Shown one piece after another: positions 54,950-64,000 of a stretch of DNA of 64,000 bases. The stretch is from Mycobacterium sp. SMC-8 (GTDB lineage: Bacteria > Actinomycetota > Actinomycetes > Mycobacteriales > Mycobacteriaceae), in the NCBI RefSeq assembly GCF_025263565.1, contig NZ_CP079865.1, positions 5,704,001 through 5,768,000 on the forward strand. The letters run 5' to 3'. The position numbers and the translations under genes are program-made. Each line of letters opens with the position of its first letter. Position 1 is the stretch's first letter. Under the pieces are notes generated by a model. That model did not search any database. It had not been told where the DNA came from and worked only from the letters and a program-made list of their open reading frames with translations.

Positions 54950-55867
54950 CTAAAAGCCAAGCCTGCCAAGCTGTTTGGGATCGCGCTGCCAGTTCTTCGC
55001 GATCTTGACGCGCAGATCGAGAAAGACCTTGGTGCCGAGCAGCTTCTCGATCTGAGTGCGCGCGGCCGTGCCGACCTCGCGCAGCCGGGCCCCGCCCTTA
55101 CCGATCACGATGCCCTTCTGACTGTCGCGTTCGACGTAGAGAATGGCGTGCACGTCCATGAGCGGATCGTCCTCCGGGCGGCCCGGTCTGCGCTCGACCT
55201 CCTCGATCACCACCGCCAGCGAGTGCGGCAGCTCGTCGCGCACCCCCTCCAGCGCGGCCTCCCGGATGAGTTCGGCCATCAGCACTTCCTCGGGTTCATC
55301 GGTGAGCTCACCGTCGGGATAGAACGCCGGGCCTGCAGGCAACTGCGCGGCGAGCACATCGGTGAGCACATCGAGCTGTGTTCCCGAAGTCGCTGAGACG
55401 GGGACGATCTCGGTGTCCGGCCCGACCAGTTCACTGACCGCGAGCAGCTGCTCGGCGATGCGGTCCTTGGACACCTTGTCGATCTTGGTCACGATCGCCA
55501 CCAACGTGGTCTTGGGGGCGACGGCGCGGATCTGCTCGTAGATCCAGCGGTCACCAGGACCGATCTTTTCGTCGGCCGGGATGCAGAGCCCGATGACGTC
55601 CACCTCGGAATAGGTGTCCTTGACCAGATCGTTGAGCCGCTGACCGAGCAGTGTGCGGGGACGGTGCAGACCGGGGGTGTCGACGAGCACGATCTGGAAC
55701 TCGTCGCGGTGCACGATGCCGCGGATGGTGTGCCGGGTGGTCTGCGGCCGGTTCGACGTGATCGCGACCTTGGTGCCGACGAGCGCGTTGGTCAGAGTGG
55801 ACTTGCCGGTGTTGGGTCTTCCAACGAAACAGACGAAGCCGGACCGGAATTCGGCGTCGGCCGTCAC
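54950..55867 (-). CDS. era: GTPase Era
   Basis: 305 aa. G1 motif GRPNTGKS at residues 16-23, G3 DTPGL, G4 TKID, and a C-terminal KH domain (GIVIGKGGARLREVGTAARTQIEKLLGTKVFLDLRVKI). Needed for maturation of 16S rRNA and 30S assembly. Follows the deaminase-like gene with a 4-bp overlap. Confidence 0.95.
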   Translation of the reverse strand: MTADAEFRSGFVCFVGRPNTGKSTLTNALVGTKVAITSNRPQTTRHTIRGIVHRDEFQIVLVDTPGLHRPRTLLGQRLNDLVKDTYSEVDVIGLCIPADEKIGPGDRWIYEQIRAVAPKTTLVAIVTKIDKVSKDRIAEQLLAVSELVGPDTEIVPVSATSGTQLDVLTDVLAAQLPAGPAFYPDGELTDEPEEVLMAELIREAALEGVRDELPHSLAVVIEEVERRPGRPEDDPLMDVHAILYVERDSQKGIVIGKGGARLREVGTAARTQIEKLLGTKVFLDLRVKIAKNWQRDPKQLGRLGF

Positions 55868-56181
55868 AGCGGATTACCCGCGCGGTCGGTGACGATGACA
55901 GCGGCACCGCAGGACAGCTCACGGACGGCGGCCACTCCGGCGTCGTCGGCCGAACCACCCACCAGCACGGCGGCTTCCAGCCCGGTGGCGCCGCTGGACA
56001 CCGCCGCCGCGACGGCCGCCTGCAGAGCCGTCAGGCGCAGGGAGTCGAGGGCGACGGGCGCTCCGGCGTAGGTGCGGCCGTCGGCGTCGCGTACCGCGGC
56101 CCCGCTGCCCGCCTCGGCCCGGCCCATCGCACCCCGGGCCAGCACCACCAGCTTGGCGTCCTCGGGTTCGAGCGCGCTCAT
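55864..56181 (-). CDS. Cytidine-deaminase-fold protein lacking the zinc site (Rv2365c-like)
   Basis: 105 aa. The Ala-rich sequence matches a cytidine deaminase-like fold ([25 protein letters not shown]), but the Cys/His zinc ligands and catalytic Glu (HxE, PCxxC) are absent, so it is presumably not a deaminase. It sits between corC-like and era genes with 4-bp overlaps, so it is probably co-translated with them. Confidence 0.75.
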   Translation of the reverse strand: MSALEPEDAKLVVLARGAMGRAEAGSGAAVRDADGRTYAGAPVALDSLRLTALQAAVAAAVSSGATGLEAAVLVGGSADDAGVAAVRELSCGAAVIVTDRAGNPL

Positions 56182-57476
56182 TCGTGTCCTTCCGCGTTCT
56201 CCGGCTGTGCTTCGACAGGACTGACCAATACGGTGCCCACCCGCACCCGGCCGCGCGGGTCCGGCCCGCCCTCGGCCCGAAGTCGCAGCCCGTCCCAGGT
56301 CACCTCGGCGCCCGGCAGCGGGACGCGGCCCAGTTCCAGGGCGACCAACCCGCCGACGGTGTCGACGTCGAGGTTCTCGTCGAACTCCAGGTCGTAGAGC
56401 TCGCCGAGGTCTTCGATCGACAGGCGGGCTGACACCCGATACTGCCCGTCGCCGAGGTCCTCGACCGGGGCGACCTCGTCGGTGTCGTACTCGTCGGCGA
56501 TCTCCCCGACGATTTCCTCCAGCACGTCCTCGATCGTCACCAGCCCGGCGATCGCACCGTATTCGTCGACCAGCAGCACCATGTGGACGCGGTCGCGCTG
56601 CATCTCGCGCAGCAACTCGTCGAGCGGCTTGGAGTCCGGCACGAAGGTGGGCTTGCGCATCACCTCCGAGACCGGCGTGTCACGGCCGCGGTTGGTCGAG
56701 TAATAGGTGCGCTGCACCAGGTCCTTGAGGTAGACCACCCCGACGACGTCGTCGACGTTCTCACCGATCACAGGGATGCGCGAGTGGCCGCTGCGCACCG
56801 CCAGCGAGGTGGCCTGGCCCGCGGTCTTCTCGCTCTCGATCCACACCATCTCGGTGCGCGGGACCATCACCTCGCGGGCCGGGGTGTCGCCGAGTTCGAA
56901 CACCGACTGGATCATCCGGCGCTCGTCGTCGGCCACCACACCGCGCTGCTGGGCCAGGTCGACGACCTCGCGCAGCTCGATCTCGGAGGCGAACGGGCCG
57001 TTGCGGAAGCCGCGGCCGGGGGTCAGCGCGTTACCGATCAACACCAGCAACCGGCTCACCGGCAACAGCAGCACCGAGATCGCCTGCAGCGGAAGCGCCG
57101 TCATCAACGCGATGGTGTAGGCGTTCTGCCGGCCCAGTGTCCGGGGGCCGACCCCCACCGCGACGAAGCTGATGACCGCCATGATCGCCGCCGCAGCCAC
57201 CAGCCCCCAGGTCACGCCCAGGGTTCCGTCGAGGAACGCCGCCAGCAGCACCGTCGCACTCACCTCACAGGTGATGCGCAGCAGCACGATGAGGTTGATG
57301 TAGCGCGGCCGCTCGGCCATCACCCGGGCCAGGCGCACCGCACCCGGCCGTTCCTCGCGGACCAGCTCCTCGACACGGGCCATCGACACCGTGCTCAGCG
57401 CCGCGTCCATCGCAGCGAACAGTCCGCCCAGAAAGATCAGCACGATGGCGCTGATCAGTTGGCCGGCCGGGCTCAC
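56178..57476 (-). CDS. CorC/HlyC-family membrane protein with CBS domains
   Basis: 432 aa from the GTG at 57476, which overlaps the ybeY stop. Three or four N-terminal transmembrane segments (DUF21 part), then two CBS domains ([66 protein letters not shown]) and the C-terminal CorC_HlyC domain ([20 protein letters not shown]). Possibly a Mg/Co efflux factor. Confidence 0.92.
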   Translation of the reverse strand: MSPAGQLISAIVLIFLGGLFAAMDAALSTVSMARVEELVREERPGAVRLARVMAERPRYINLIVLLRITCEVSATVLLAAFLDGTLGVTWGLVAAAAIMAVISFVAVGVGPRTLGRQNAYTIALMTALPLQAISVLLLPVSRLLVLIGNALTPGRGFRNGPFASEIELREVVDLAQQRGVVADDERRMIQSVFELGDTPAREVMVPRTEMVWIESEKTAGQATSLAVRSGHSRIPVIGENVDDVVGVVYLKDLVQRTYYSTNRGRDTPVSEVMRKPTFVPDSKPLDELLREMQRDRVHMVLLVDEYGAIAGLVTIEDVLEEIVGEIADEYDTDEVAPVEDLGDGQYRVSARLSIEDLGELYDLEFDENLDVDTVGGLVALELGRVPLPGAEVTWDGLRLRAEGGPDPRGRVRVGTVLVSPVEAQPENAEGHE

Positions 57477-58081
57477 GGAGTGTCGCCGGGGTTCACGTCG
57501 GCGCCGTAGTTCACATCGTCGCCGTAGTTCACATCGTCGCCGTAGTTCACATCGTCGAAGTAGCGCGACTTGTCCAGCAGCCGGCGGTCTTTCTCGGTCT
57601 GCCGGTCCTGGTGATACGCCTGCACCTGGTCGGCGACCCACTCCTCGAGCAGTTGGCGCTGCAGCGCGAACATCTCTTTTTCCTCGTCGGGTTCGGCGTG
57701 GTCGTAGCCGAGCAGGTGAAGCACTCCGTGCACGGTCAGCAGGGCGAGTTCCTGACCGAGCGTGTGGCCCGCGTCGGCGGCCTGCTTGGCGGCGAACTCC
57801 GGGCACAGCACGATGTCACCGAGCATCGAGGGACCGGGTTCGGGCGCGTCCGGCCGCCCCCCGGGTTCCAGCTCGTCCATCGGGAAGCTCATCACGTCGG
57901 TGGGCCCCGGCAGATCCATCCAACGCATGTGCAGATCGGCCATGGCCGCGGTGTCGAGCAGCACCATCGACAGTTCCGCGGCGGGGTTGACGTCCATCTT
58001 GCGGATCACGAACCGGGCGACGCTGATGAGCTCCTCTTCGGAGACATCGACACCGGATTCGTTCGAGACCTCGATACTCAT
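57473..58081 (-). CDS. ybeY: Endoribonuclease YbeY
   Basis: 202 aa; the zinc motif [11 protein letters not shown] (His118, His122, His128) is intact, as is LGDIVL. Acts in 16S rRNA 3' processing and ribosome quality control. The last ~25 residues are unusual: [22 protein letters not shown], a tandem repeat encoded by near-exact 18-bp repeats at 57499-57556. Homologues end soon after YFDDVNYGD, so this is a recent expansion. Confidence 0.9.
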   Translation of the reverse strand: MSIEVSNESGVDVSEEELISVARFVIRKMDVNPAAELSMVLLDTAAMADLHMRWMDLPGPTDVMSFPMDELEPGGRPDAPEPGPSMLGDIVLCPEFAAKQAADAGHTLGQELALLTVHGVLHLLGYDHAEPDEEKEMFALQRQLLEEWVADQVQAYHQDRQTEKDRRLLDKSRYFDDVNYGDDVNYGDDVNYGADVNPGDTP

Positions 58082-58089
58082 GAAAGTCG

Positions 58090-59145
<1,056 letters not shown>

Positions 59146-59222
59146 GTGAGGTTTTCTGCCTGCTTCCTGGGTCGGGTATGGGAAACCCCAGTTTAGCGCC
59201 GCCCCCGGCGAGCGCCCAATGC

Positions 59223-62063
59223 TTATGAGCTGAGGCGTTCGCGCGGGGGGCGGGACCGAACCACCAGGGGCCACCAGAACCAGCGTCCCAGCAGCGTCGC
59301 GATCGAGGGCATCATGAACGCCCGCACGATGAACGTGTCGAACAGCAGGCCCAGGCCGATCGTGGTGCCGACCTGCGCCATCACCCGCAGATCGCTGACC
59401 ACCATCGATGCCATGGTCAGAGCGAACACCACCCCGGCGACCGTGACGACGCTGCCGGTGCCGCCGATCGCACGGATAATGCCGGTCTTGATCCCTGCCG
59501 GGATCTCCTCCTTGAACCGGGACACCAGCAGCAGGTTGTAGTCCGAACCGACGGCGATCAGCGCGATGATCGACAGGGCCAGCACCATCCAGTGCAGTTC
59601 GATGCCGACGATGTGCTGCCAGATCAGGATCGAGATGCCGAACGACGCGCCCAGCGACAGCGTCACGGTCCCCACGATCACCAGCGCGGCGACCAGACTG
59701 CGGGTCAGCACCAGCATGATCATCAGCACCAGACACAGCGCCGAGATCACCGCGATCAGCAGGTCGTAGCGGGAGCCGTCAGACATGTCCTTGAACGTCG
59801 CGGCGGTGCCTCCGAGCTGGATCGTCGCGTTCTCCAGCGGGGTGCCCTTGAGCGCCTCGATCGCCGCGATCTTGATCGGCTCGACGCGCTGCAGCGCCTC
59901 CTCGGTGGTGGGGTTGCCGCGGTGAGCGATCAGCATCCGCACGGTCTTGCCGTCGGGCGAGAAGAAGCTCTCCATCGCCCGCTTGAAGTCCTCGTTCTCG
60001 AACACCTCGGGCGGCAGGTAGAACGAGTCGTCGTTCTTCGCGGCGTCGAATGCCTTGCCCATTTCGGTGGAGTCGCGGGTCAACTCGTCCATCTGGTCGT
60101 AGAAGCCGCCCATGGTGGCGTACGTCGCCAGCATCATCTGGCGCATGCTCTCCATGGTCTCGATCATCGGCGGGAACGTGGCGAGCATCTCCGGCAGCAA
60201 TGCCTTCATCTCGTCCATGTTCAGAACGGCCTTGTCGAAGGTGTCGGTCATCGTGCCGATGCCGTCCATGGAGTCGAACAGCGACCGAAACGACCAGCAC
60301 AACGGGATGTTGTAACAGTGCGGTTCCCAGTAGAAGTAGTTGCGGATGGGCCGGAACTGGTCGTCGAAGTTGGCGACCATGTCACGCAACTGGTGGACGG
60401 TGTCGCGCATGTCCGTCATGTCGTCGATCATCACGGTGGTGATGTTCGAGAACTTCGTCATCAGGCCGTACATCTTTTTCATCGTCGCGATGGTCTCGCC
60501 GATGTCGTCGGCCTGGACGCGCATGTCGGCGATGCGGTCCTTCATCAGCTTCATGTTCTGCTGCTGGCCGACCCCCTGCATGCTGATCAGGAACGGGATC
60601 GACGTGTGTGCGATGGGCGCCCCGTCGGGCCGGCTCGGGGCCTGTACCCGGGCCACCCCTTCGACGTTGAAAACGCGTTTGGCGAGCCGGTCGAGGATCA
60701 GGAAATCCGACGGGTTCCGCAGGTCGCGGTCGGCTTCGACGATGAGCACCTCGGGGCTCATCCGTGAGAGCGAGAAGTACTTGGTGGCCGCCTGCAGACC
60801 GGCGTTGGCCGGGATGGACTCGGGGATGTAGCGGGTGTCGTCGTAGCTGGTCTGGTAGCCAGGCAGCGCGGCCAACCCGATCAGCGCCAGCGCAAGGGAC
60901 GCCACCAGAATCGGCCCGGGCCAACGGACCACGGTTGCACCGACCCGCCGCCACGCCCGGATCCGCATGGCGCGCTTGGGTTCGAGCAGCCCGAAGCGGC
61001 TGCCGACGGTGACGATGGCCGGTCCCAGGGTGAGCGCGACCGCGACACCGGCGAGGATGCCGACCGCGCACGGCACACCCATACTCTGGAAATACGGCAT
61101 CCGGGTGAAGGACAGGCAGTACATCGCGCCGGCGATGGTCAGACCGGACCCGAGCACCACGTGCGCGGTGCCACCGAACATCTCGTAGTAGGCCGCTTCG
61201 GGGCTCGCCCCCGACGCACGGGCCTCCTGGTAGCGGCCCACCAGGAAGATCGCGTAATCGGTGCCGGCCGCCACGGCCAACGAGATCAGCAGGTTCACCG
61301 CGAACGTGGAGAGCCCGATGATCTGGAAGTGGCCCAGCGCCGCCACCACGCCGCGCGCGACCGACATCTGAACGCCGACCATGATCAGCAGCAGCACCAC
61401 GGTGGCCACCGAGCGGTAGAAGAACAGCAGCAGCACGATGATCACTGCGAACGTGACGAGCAGGATCAGCGCCATGCTGCTCTCGCCGGCGATGTTGACG
61501 TCGGCGGTCAATGCCGCGGGGCCGGTCACGTGCACCTGCACGCCGGGCGGCGGAGGCGATTCGGCGACGATCTCGCGCACGGCCGCGACCGACTCGTTGG
61601 ACTTCGTCTCGCCCATGTTGCCGGCCAGGTTCAGCGCGACGTACGCGGCGTGGCCGTCGGTGCTCTGCGCGGCGGCCTCGGTGAGCGGGTCACCCCACAT
61701 GTCCTGGATGTTGCGGACGTGATCCGGTGCGGCTTCCAGCTTTTCGATGAGCCGGTCGTAGTAGGCGTGCGCATCGTCGCCGAGCGGCTGGTCGCCCTCG
61801 AGCACCACCATCGCGATGGAGTCGGAGTCCGATTCGCCGAAGAGCCGGCCCATGTCCGACATGGCCTTCATCGCCGGCGCATCGCTCGGGCTCATCGACA
61901 CCGCGTTCTGGGCGGCCACCACCTCCAGCTGCGGCACCAGCAGGTTCAGCGCCGCGACCAGAAGCACCCAGCCCAGGATGATCGGGACCGCGAGCCGGCG
62001 GATCCAGCGGGCAACGGGCGTCGGGTCCTGCAGGGACCGACCGGGGTGGGCCGACGCTCTCAT
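59223..62063 (-). CDS. MmpL-type RND transporter (MmpL4/5-like)
   Basis: 946 aa. Twelve transmembrane segments in two blocks, each with the family's conserved residues ([19 protein letters not shown], first block; [19 protein letters not shown], second block). The long middle periplasmic domain contains a helical region rich in Met/Asp ([21 protein letters not shown]...) and conserved [14 protein letters not shown] with two cysteines, as in MmpL4/MmpL5. The partner mmpS overlaps it by 4 bp. Likely exports siderophores or lipids; exact substrate not readable. Confidence 0.9.
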   Translation of the reverse strand: MRASAHPGRSLQDPTPVARWIRRLAVPIILGWVLLVAALNLLVPQLEVVAAQNAVSMSPSDAPAMKAMSDMGRLFGESDSDSIAMVVLEGDQPLGDDAHAYYDRLIEKLEAAPDHVRNIQDMWGDPLTEAAAQSTDGHAAYVALNLAGNMGETKSNESVAAVREIVAESPPPPGVQVHVTGPAALTADVNIAGESSMALILLVTFAVIIVLLLFFYRSVATVVLLLIMVGVQMSVARGVVAALGHFQIIGLSTFAVNLLISLAVAAGTDYAIFLVGRYQEARASGASPEAAYYEMFGGTAHVVLGSGLTIAGAMYCLSFTRMPYFQSMGVPCAVGILAGVAVALTLGPAIVTVGSRFGLLEPKRAMRIRAWRRVGATVVRWPGPILVASLALALIGLAALPGYQTSYDDTRYIPESIPANAGLQAATKYFSLSRMSPEVLIVEADRDLRNPSDFLILDRLAKRVFNVEGVARVQAPSRPDGAPIAHTSIPFLISMQGVGQQQNMKLMKDRIADMRVQADDIGETIATMKKMYGLMTKFSNITTVMIDDMTDMRDTVHQLRDMVANFDDQFRPIRNYFYWEPHCYNIPLCWSFRSLFDSMDGIGTMTDTFDKAVLNMDEMKALLPEMLATFPPMIETMESMRQMMLATYATMGGFYDQMDELTRDSTEMGKAFDAAKNDDSFYLPPEVFENEDFKRAMESFFSPDGKTVRMLIAHRGNPTTEEALQRVEPIKIAAIEALKGTPLENATIQLGGTAATFKDMSDGSRYDLLIAVISALCLVLMIMLVLTRSLVAALVIVGTVTLSLGASFGISILIWQHIVGIELHWMVLALSIIALIAVGSDYNLLLVSRFKEEIPAGIKTGIIRAIGGTGSVVTVAGVVFALTMASMVVSDLRVMAQVGTTIGLGLLFDTFIVRAFMMPSIATLLGRWFWWPLVVRSRPPRERLSS

Positions 62064-62491
62064 GCCGACTTCGTGAAGCAGTAGACGTAGGCGGTCACGT
62101 TGTAGGCGGTCCGTTCGTCTTTGACGATGTCGTCGGCCAGGATGCGGCAGCCGATGAAGTCACCGTCACCCTGGGCCACCACGTTGCCGACCATGGCCGG
62201 GGAGTTCGTCTCGACCTCGATCGACCACGGCAGCGCGGCACCGACGACCTGATTCGGATCGCCCTGGTCGTCGATGTAGTTGATGTCGGCGGTGGCCCCG
62301 GGCTCACCGAAGATCTCGTAGCGGACGATCTTCGGGTCGGAGCGGTTGGCCTCCTCGGACATGTTCCCCGCATAGGTGGGCAGTTGGTGCGAGCCGAAGA
62401 TGTTGCGGATCCGCCACACCGAGAAAGCTCCGACCACGAGGACGATCACCAATACGAGCGGTATCCACGCTCTGGTCAGACGGGTGAGAAT
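62060..62491 (-). CDS. MmpS accessory protein
   Basis: About 143 aa if started at an ATT (62491), 130 aa from a TTG at 62452. The ATT has AAGGA six bases upstream, and yields [22 protein letters not shown], in line with the MxxRxWIPLV start of MmpS proteins; no ATG or GTG lies between the upstream TAA and the membrane segment. One N-terminal transmembrane helix, then the periplasmic domain with [39 protein letters not shown] and YVYCFTKSA. Works with MmpL. Overlaps it by 4 bp. Confidence 0.85.
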   Translation of the reverse strand: MLTRLTRAWIPLVLVIVLVVGAFSVWRIRNIFGSHQLPTYAGNMSEEANRSDPKIVRYEIFGEPGATADINYIDDQGDPNQVVGAALPWSIEVETNSPAMVGNVVAQGDGDFIGCRILADDIVKDERTAYNVTAYVYCFTKSA

Positions 62492-62535
62492 CGGGAGTCC
62501 TTCGAGATCGGCGCAGCCCTCAGGCCCTTACAGTC

Positions 62536-62554
62536 AGAGGGAAGGCTAACCTAT
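62536..62554 (-). promoter_or_regulatory. IdeR-like iron box upstream of mmpS
   Basis: On the minus strand ATAGGTTAGCCTTCCCTCT matches the IdeR consensus TTAGGTTAGGCTAACCTAA at 13 of 19 positions, best in the left half. It lies about 45 bp upstream of the inferred mmpS start, in the promoter region between rsmE and mmpS. Suggests iron repression. Confidence 0.45.
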
Positions 62555-62590
62555 CTAAATTCCGGGCGGACGACTACCCCCCGGGGGTGT

Positions 62591-63331
62591 CTAGGACCAG
62601 CGGCCGGTCAGCGCGCCCAGCGCGCCCAGCGCGACCGCGGCGGCCGTGGAGGTGCGCAGCACCGTGGGGCCGAGCCGCACGGCGACCGCACCGGCCGCGG
62701 TGAGCGCGGCCAGCTCGTCGTCGGCGACCCCGCCTTCCGGGCCGACGATCAGGGTCAGTGAATCCGCTTGAGCCACCGGCATTTCGGCGAAGGATCGGGT
62801 GGCAGACTCGTGCAGCAACAGCACCGTGCCGGGTGCGGCGTTGCGCACCGACGCGACCAGGTCGCGGGTGGACACCACGCCGTCGACCGCGGGGATGCGG
62901 GGTCGGCGCGACTGCCTGGCCGCCGATCGGGCCACCGCGCGCCAGCGTCGTAACCCCTTGTCCACCTTCGCGGCGCCGTCCCATCGCGCCACGCAGCGCG
63001 ACGCCTGCCAGGCGAGGAACGCGTCCGCCCCGGCCTCGGTGGCCAGCTCGACGGCCAGCTCCGAGCGGTCGGATTTGGGCAGGGCCTGCACCACCGTGAC
63101 CGCCGGCGCCGCAGGCGGGGCGACGCGGCGGTCCAGCACCCTGGCCGTCAGCCGTCCTTTGGCGACGTCCTCGACGATGCAGTGCGCGATCGCCCCGGCG
63201 CCGTCGGCGAGGTCGAGCTCCTCCCCCGCCCGGGTCCGGCAGACGGTGGCGGCGTGATGTCCCTCTTCGCCGTCAACGATGGCGAGGTCGCCTGGGGCGG
63301 GAACGACGTCGACGTAGAAGAGACTGCGCAT
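62591..63331 (-). CDS. rsmE: 16S rRNA (uridine-1498-N3)-methyltransferase RsmE
   Basis: 246 aa SPOUT methyltransferase. N-terminal PUA-like domain ([43 protein letters not shown]) and C-terminal SAM-binding knot ([40 protein letters not shown]). Modifies 16S rRNA U1498. Follows dnaJ2 on the same strand after 18 bp, as in M. tuberculosis. Confidence 0.93.
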   Translation of the reverse strand: MRSLFYVDVVPAPGDLAIVDGEEGHHAATVCRTRAGEELDLADGAGAIAHCIVEDVAKGRLTARVLDRRVAPPAAPAVTVVQALPKSDRSELAVELATEAGADAFLAWQASRCVARWDGAAKVDKGLRRWRAVARSAARQSRRPRIPAVDGVVSTRDLVASVRNAAPGTVLLLHESATRSFAEMPVAQADSLTLIVGPEGGVADDELAALTAAGAVAVRLGPTVLRTSTAAAVALGALGALTGRWS

Positions 63332-63349
63332 CGGGACGGCGGCGCGGGA

Positions 63350-64000
63350 TCAGCGGCCGGTGAACGTCTCACGTAGACGCGAGAACAGCCCGCCGCCGTG
63401 CGAGGAGGCACTGCCGTTCTGGGCCGAGCGCACCTCCGCCTTGTCCTTGGTGCGTTCCCTGAACGCGCGCAACAGTTCGATGTCCTCATGGTCGAGCCGG
63501 GACGGCACGACCACGTCGATGTGGGCGTGTAGGTCGCCGCGCACCCCGGAGCGCAGGTGCGGCATACCGTGTCCGCGAAGCGTGGTCACTGACCCGGGCT
63601 GGGTGCCCGCGGCAATGGTGATCTCGGTGGGGCCGTCGAGGATCGCGTCGACGGTGACCGTCGTACCGAGTGCGGCGTCGACCATCGGCACCGACACCGT
63701 GAAATGCAGGTCGTCACCGTCACGGACGAACACCGGGTGGGGCTTCTCGTGCACCTCGACGTAGAGGTCGCCGGCCGGACCCCCGCCCGGCCCGACCTCA
63801 CCCTGGGCGGCCAGCCGCACCCGCATGCCGTCGCCGACACCGGCGGGGATCTTGACGCTGATCTCGCGGCGGGCCCGCACCCGTCCGTCACCGGAACACC
63901 GGTTGCACGGGTCCGGGATAACCTCGCCGACCCCACCGCACACCGGGCACGGCCGTGAGGTCATCACCTGACCCAGCAGCGAGCGCTGCACGGTCTGGAT
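63350..64000 (-). CDS. dnaJ2: Chaperone protein DnaJ2, C-terminal part
   Basis: The gene runs off the right edge; about 217 codons are visible, lacking the J-domain. Two CxxCxGxG units of the zinc domain are seen ([16 protein letters not shown]), followed by the substrate-binding beta domains ([65 protein letters not shown]). Co-chaperone of DnaK, here in the usual neighbourhood with rsmE downstream. Confidence 0.93.
   Translation of the reverse strand: MQTVQRSLLGQVMTSRPCPVCGGVGEVIPDPCNRCSGDGRVRARREISVKIPAGVGDGMRVRLAAQGEVGPGGGPAGDLYVEVHEKPHPVFVRDGDDLHFTVSVPMVDAALGTTVTVDAILDGPTEITIAAGTQPGSVTTLRGHGMPHLRSGVRGDLHAHIDVVVPSRLDHEDIELLRAFRERTKDKAEVRSAQNGSASSHGGGLFSRLRETFTGR

Overview
The window is a high-GC actinobacterial chromosome, most likely a rapidly growing Mycobacterium (Mycolicibacterium). 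The right half (about 27.9-64 kb) carries a gene set typical of mycobacteria: tldD/pmbA, an ECF transporter with a fused S-A-A subunit, lppP, dnaG, dgt, a TPM-domain protein, glyS, smtB-zur, uppS, recO, an amidase, era, a CorC-like protein, ybeY, phoH, rsmE and dnaJ2. The order resembles the Rv2314c-Rv2373c stretch of M. tuberculosis as I remember it. An mmpS-mmpL pair lies between phoH and rsmE.

Layout. 1-2144: left chromosomal flank with small exported proteins and a DUF2231 membrane protein. 2145-27828: a 25.6-kb genomic island bounded by 38-bp direct repeats that copy the 3' half of tRNA-Met(CAT); the intact tRNA is at the right edge (27792-27865). 27.9-64 kb: core genome, with one IS630 copy at 39.2-40.3 kb.

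The island has few cargo genes and many nested insertions. Its left end encodes an IrrE/ImmA-type zinc protease translationally coupled to a class III nucleotide-cyclase-like protein. An IS3-family element (4201-5505, target duplication CCG) has cut the cyclase gene; removing the IS and one target copy restores a single 339-aa frame. Its right end carries an AbiEi/AbiEii toxin-antitoxin pair with a palindromic operator, a remnant of a MobF relaxase/helicase, and a DUF6431-like gene. No integrase specific for the tRNA is visible.

The island's middle (7.2-22.4 kb) holds three near-identical 3.4-kb Tn554-like elements, each encoding tyrosine recombinases TnpA and TnpB plus TnpC. All three sit inside IS3-family transposase genes at the same conserved place, just before the Asp-Asn-Ala codons of the DDE domain, and in the same orientation as the host gene. 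Each is bounded by TTGACCGGCTAAT inverted ends around a 6-bp core. The IS halves on the two sides of copies 1 and 2 do not match each other, which suggests recombination between the copies. Further IS insertions (a nested IS3 element at 16948-18311, IS1380 at 22806-24465) have precise target duplications and break other island genes.

In the core region, information-processing genes (dnaG, dgt, glyS, recO, era, ybeY, rsmE) sit beside metal control (smtB-zur), envelope synthesis (uppS) and transport (ECF, VIT1/CCC1, MmpS/MmpL). Readable control sites include a perfect palindrome upstream of a MarR gene, a Zur-like box at smtB, and an IdeR-like box upstream of mmpS.
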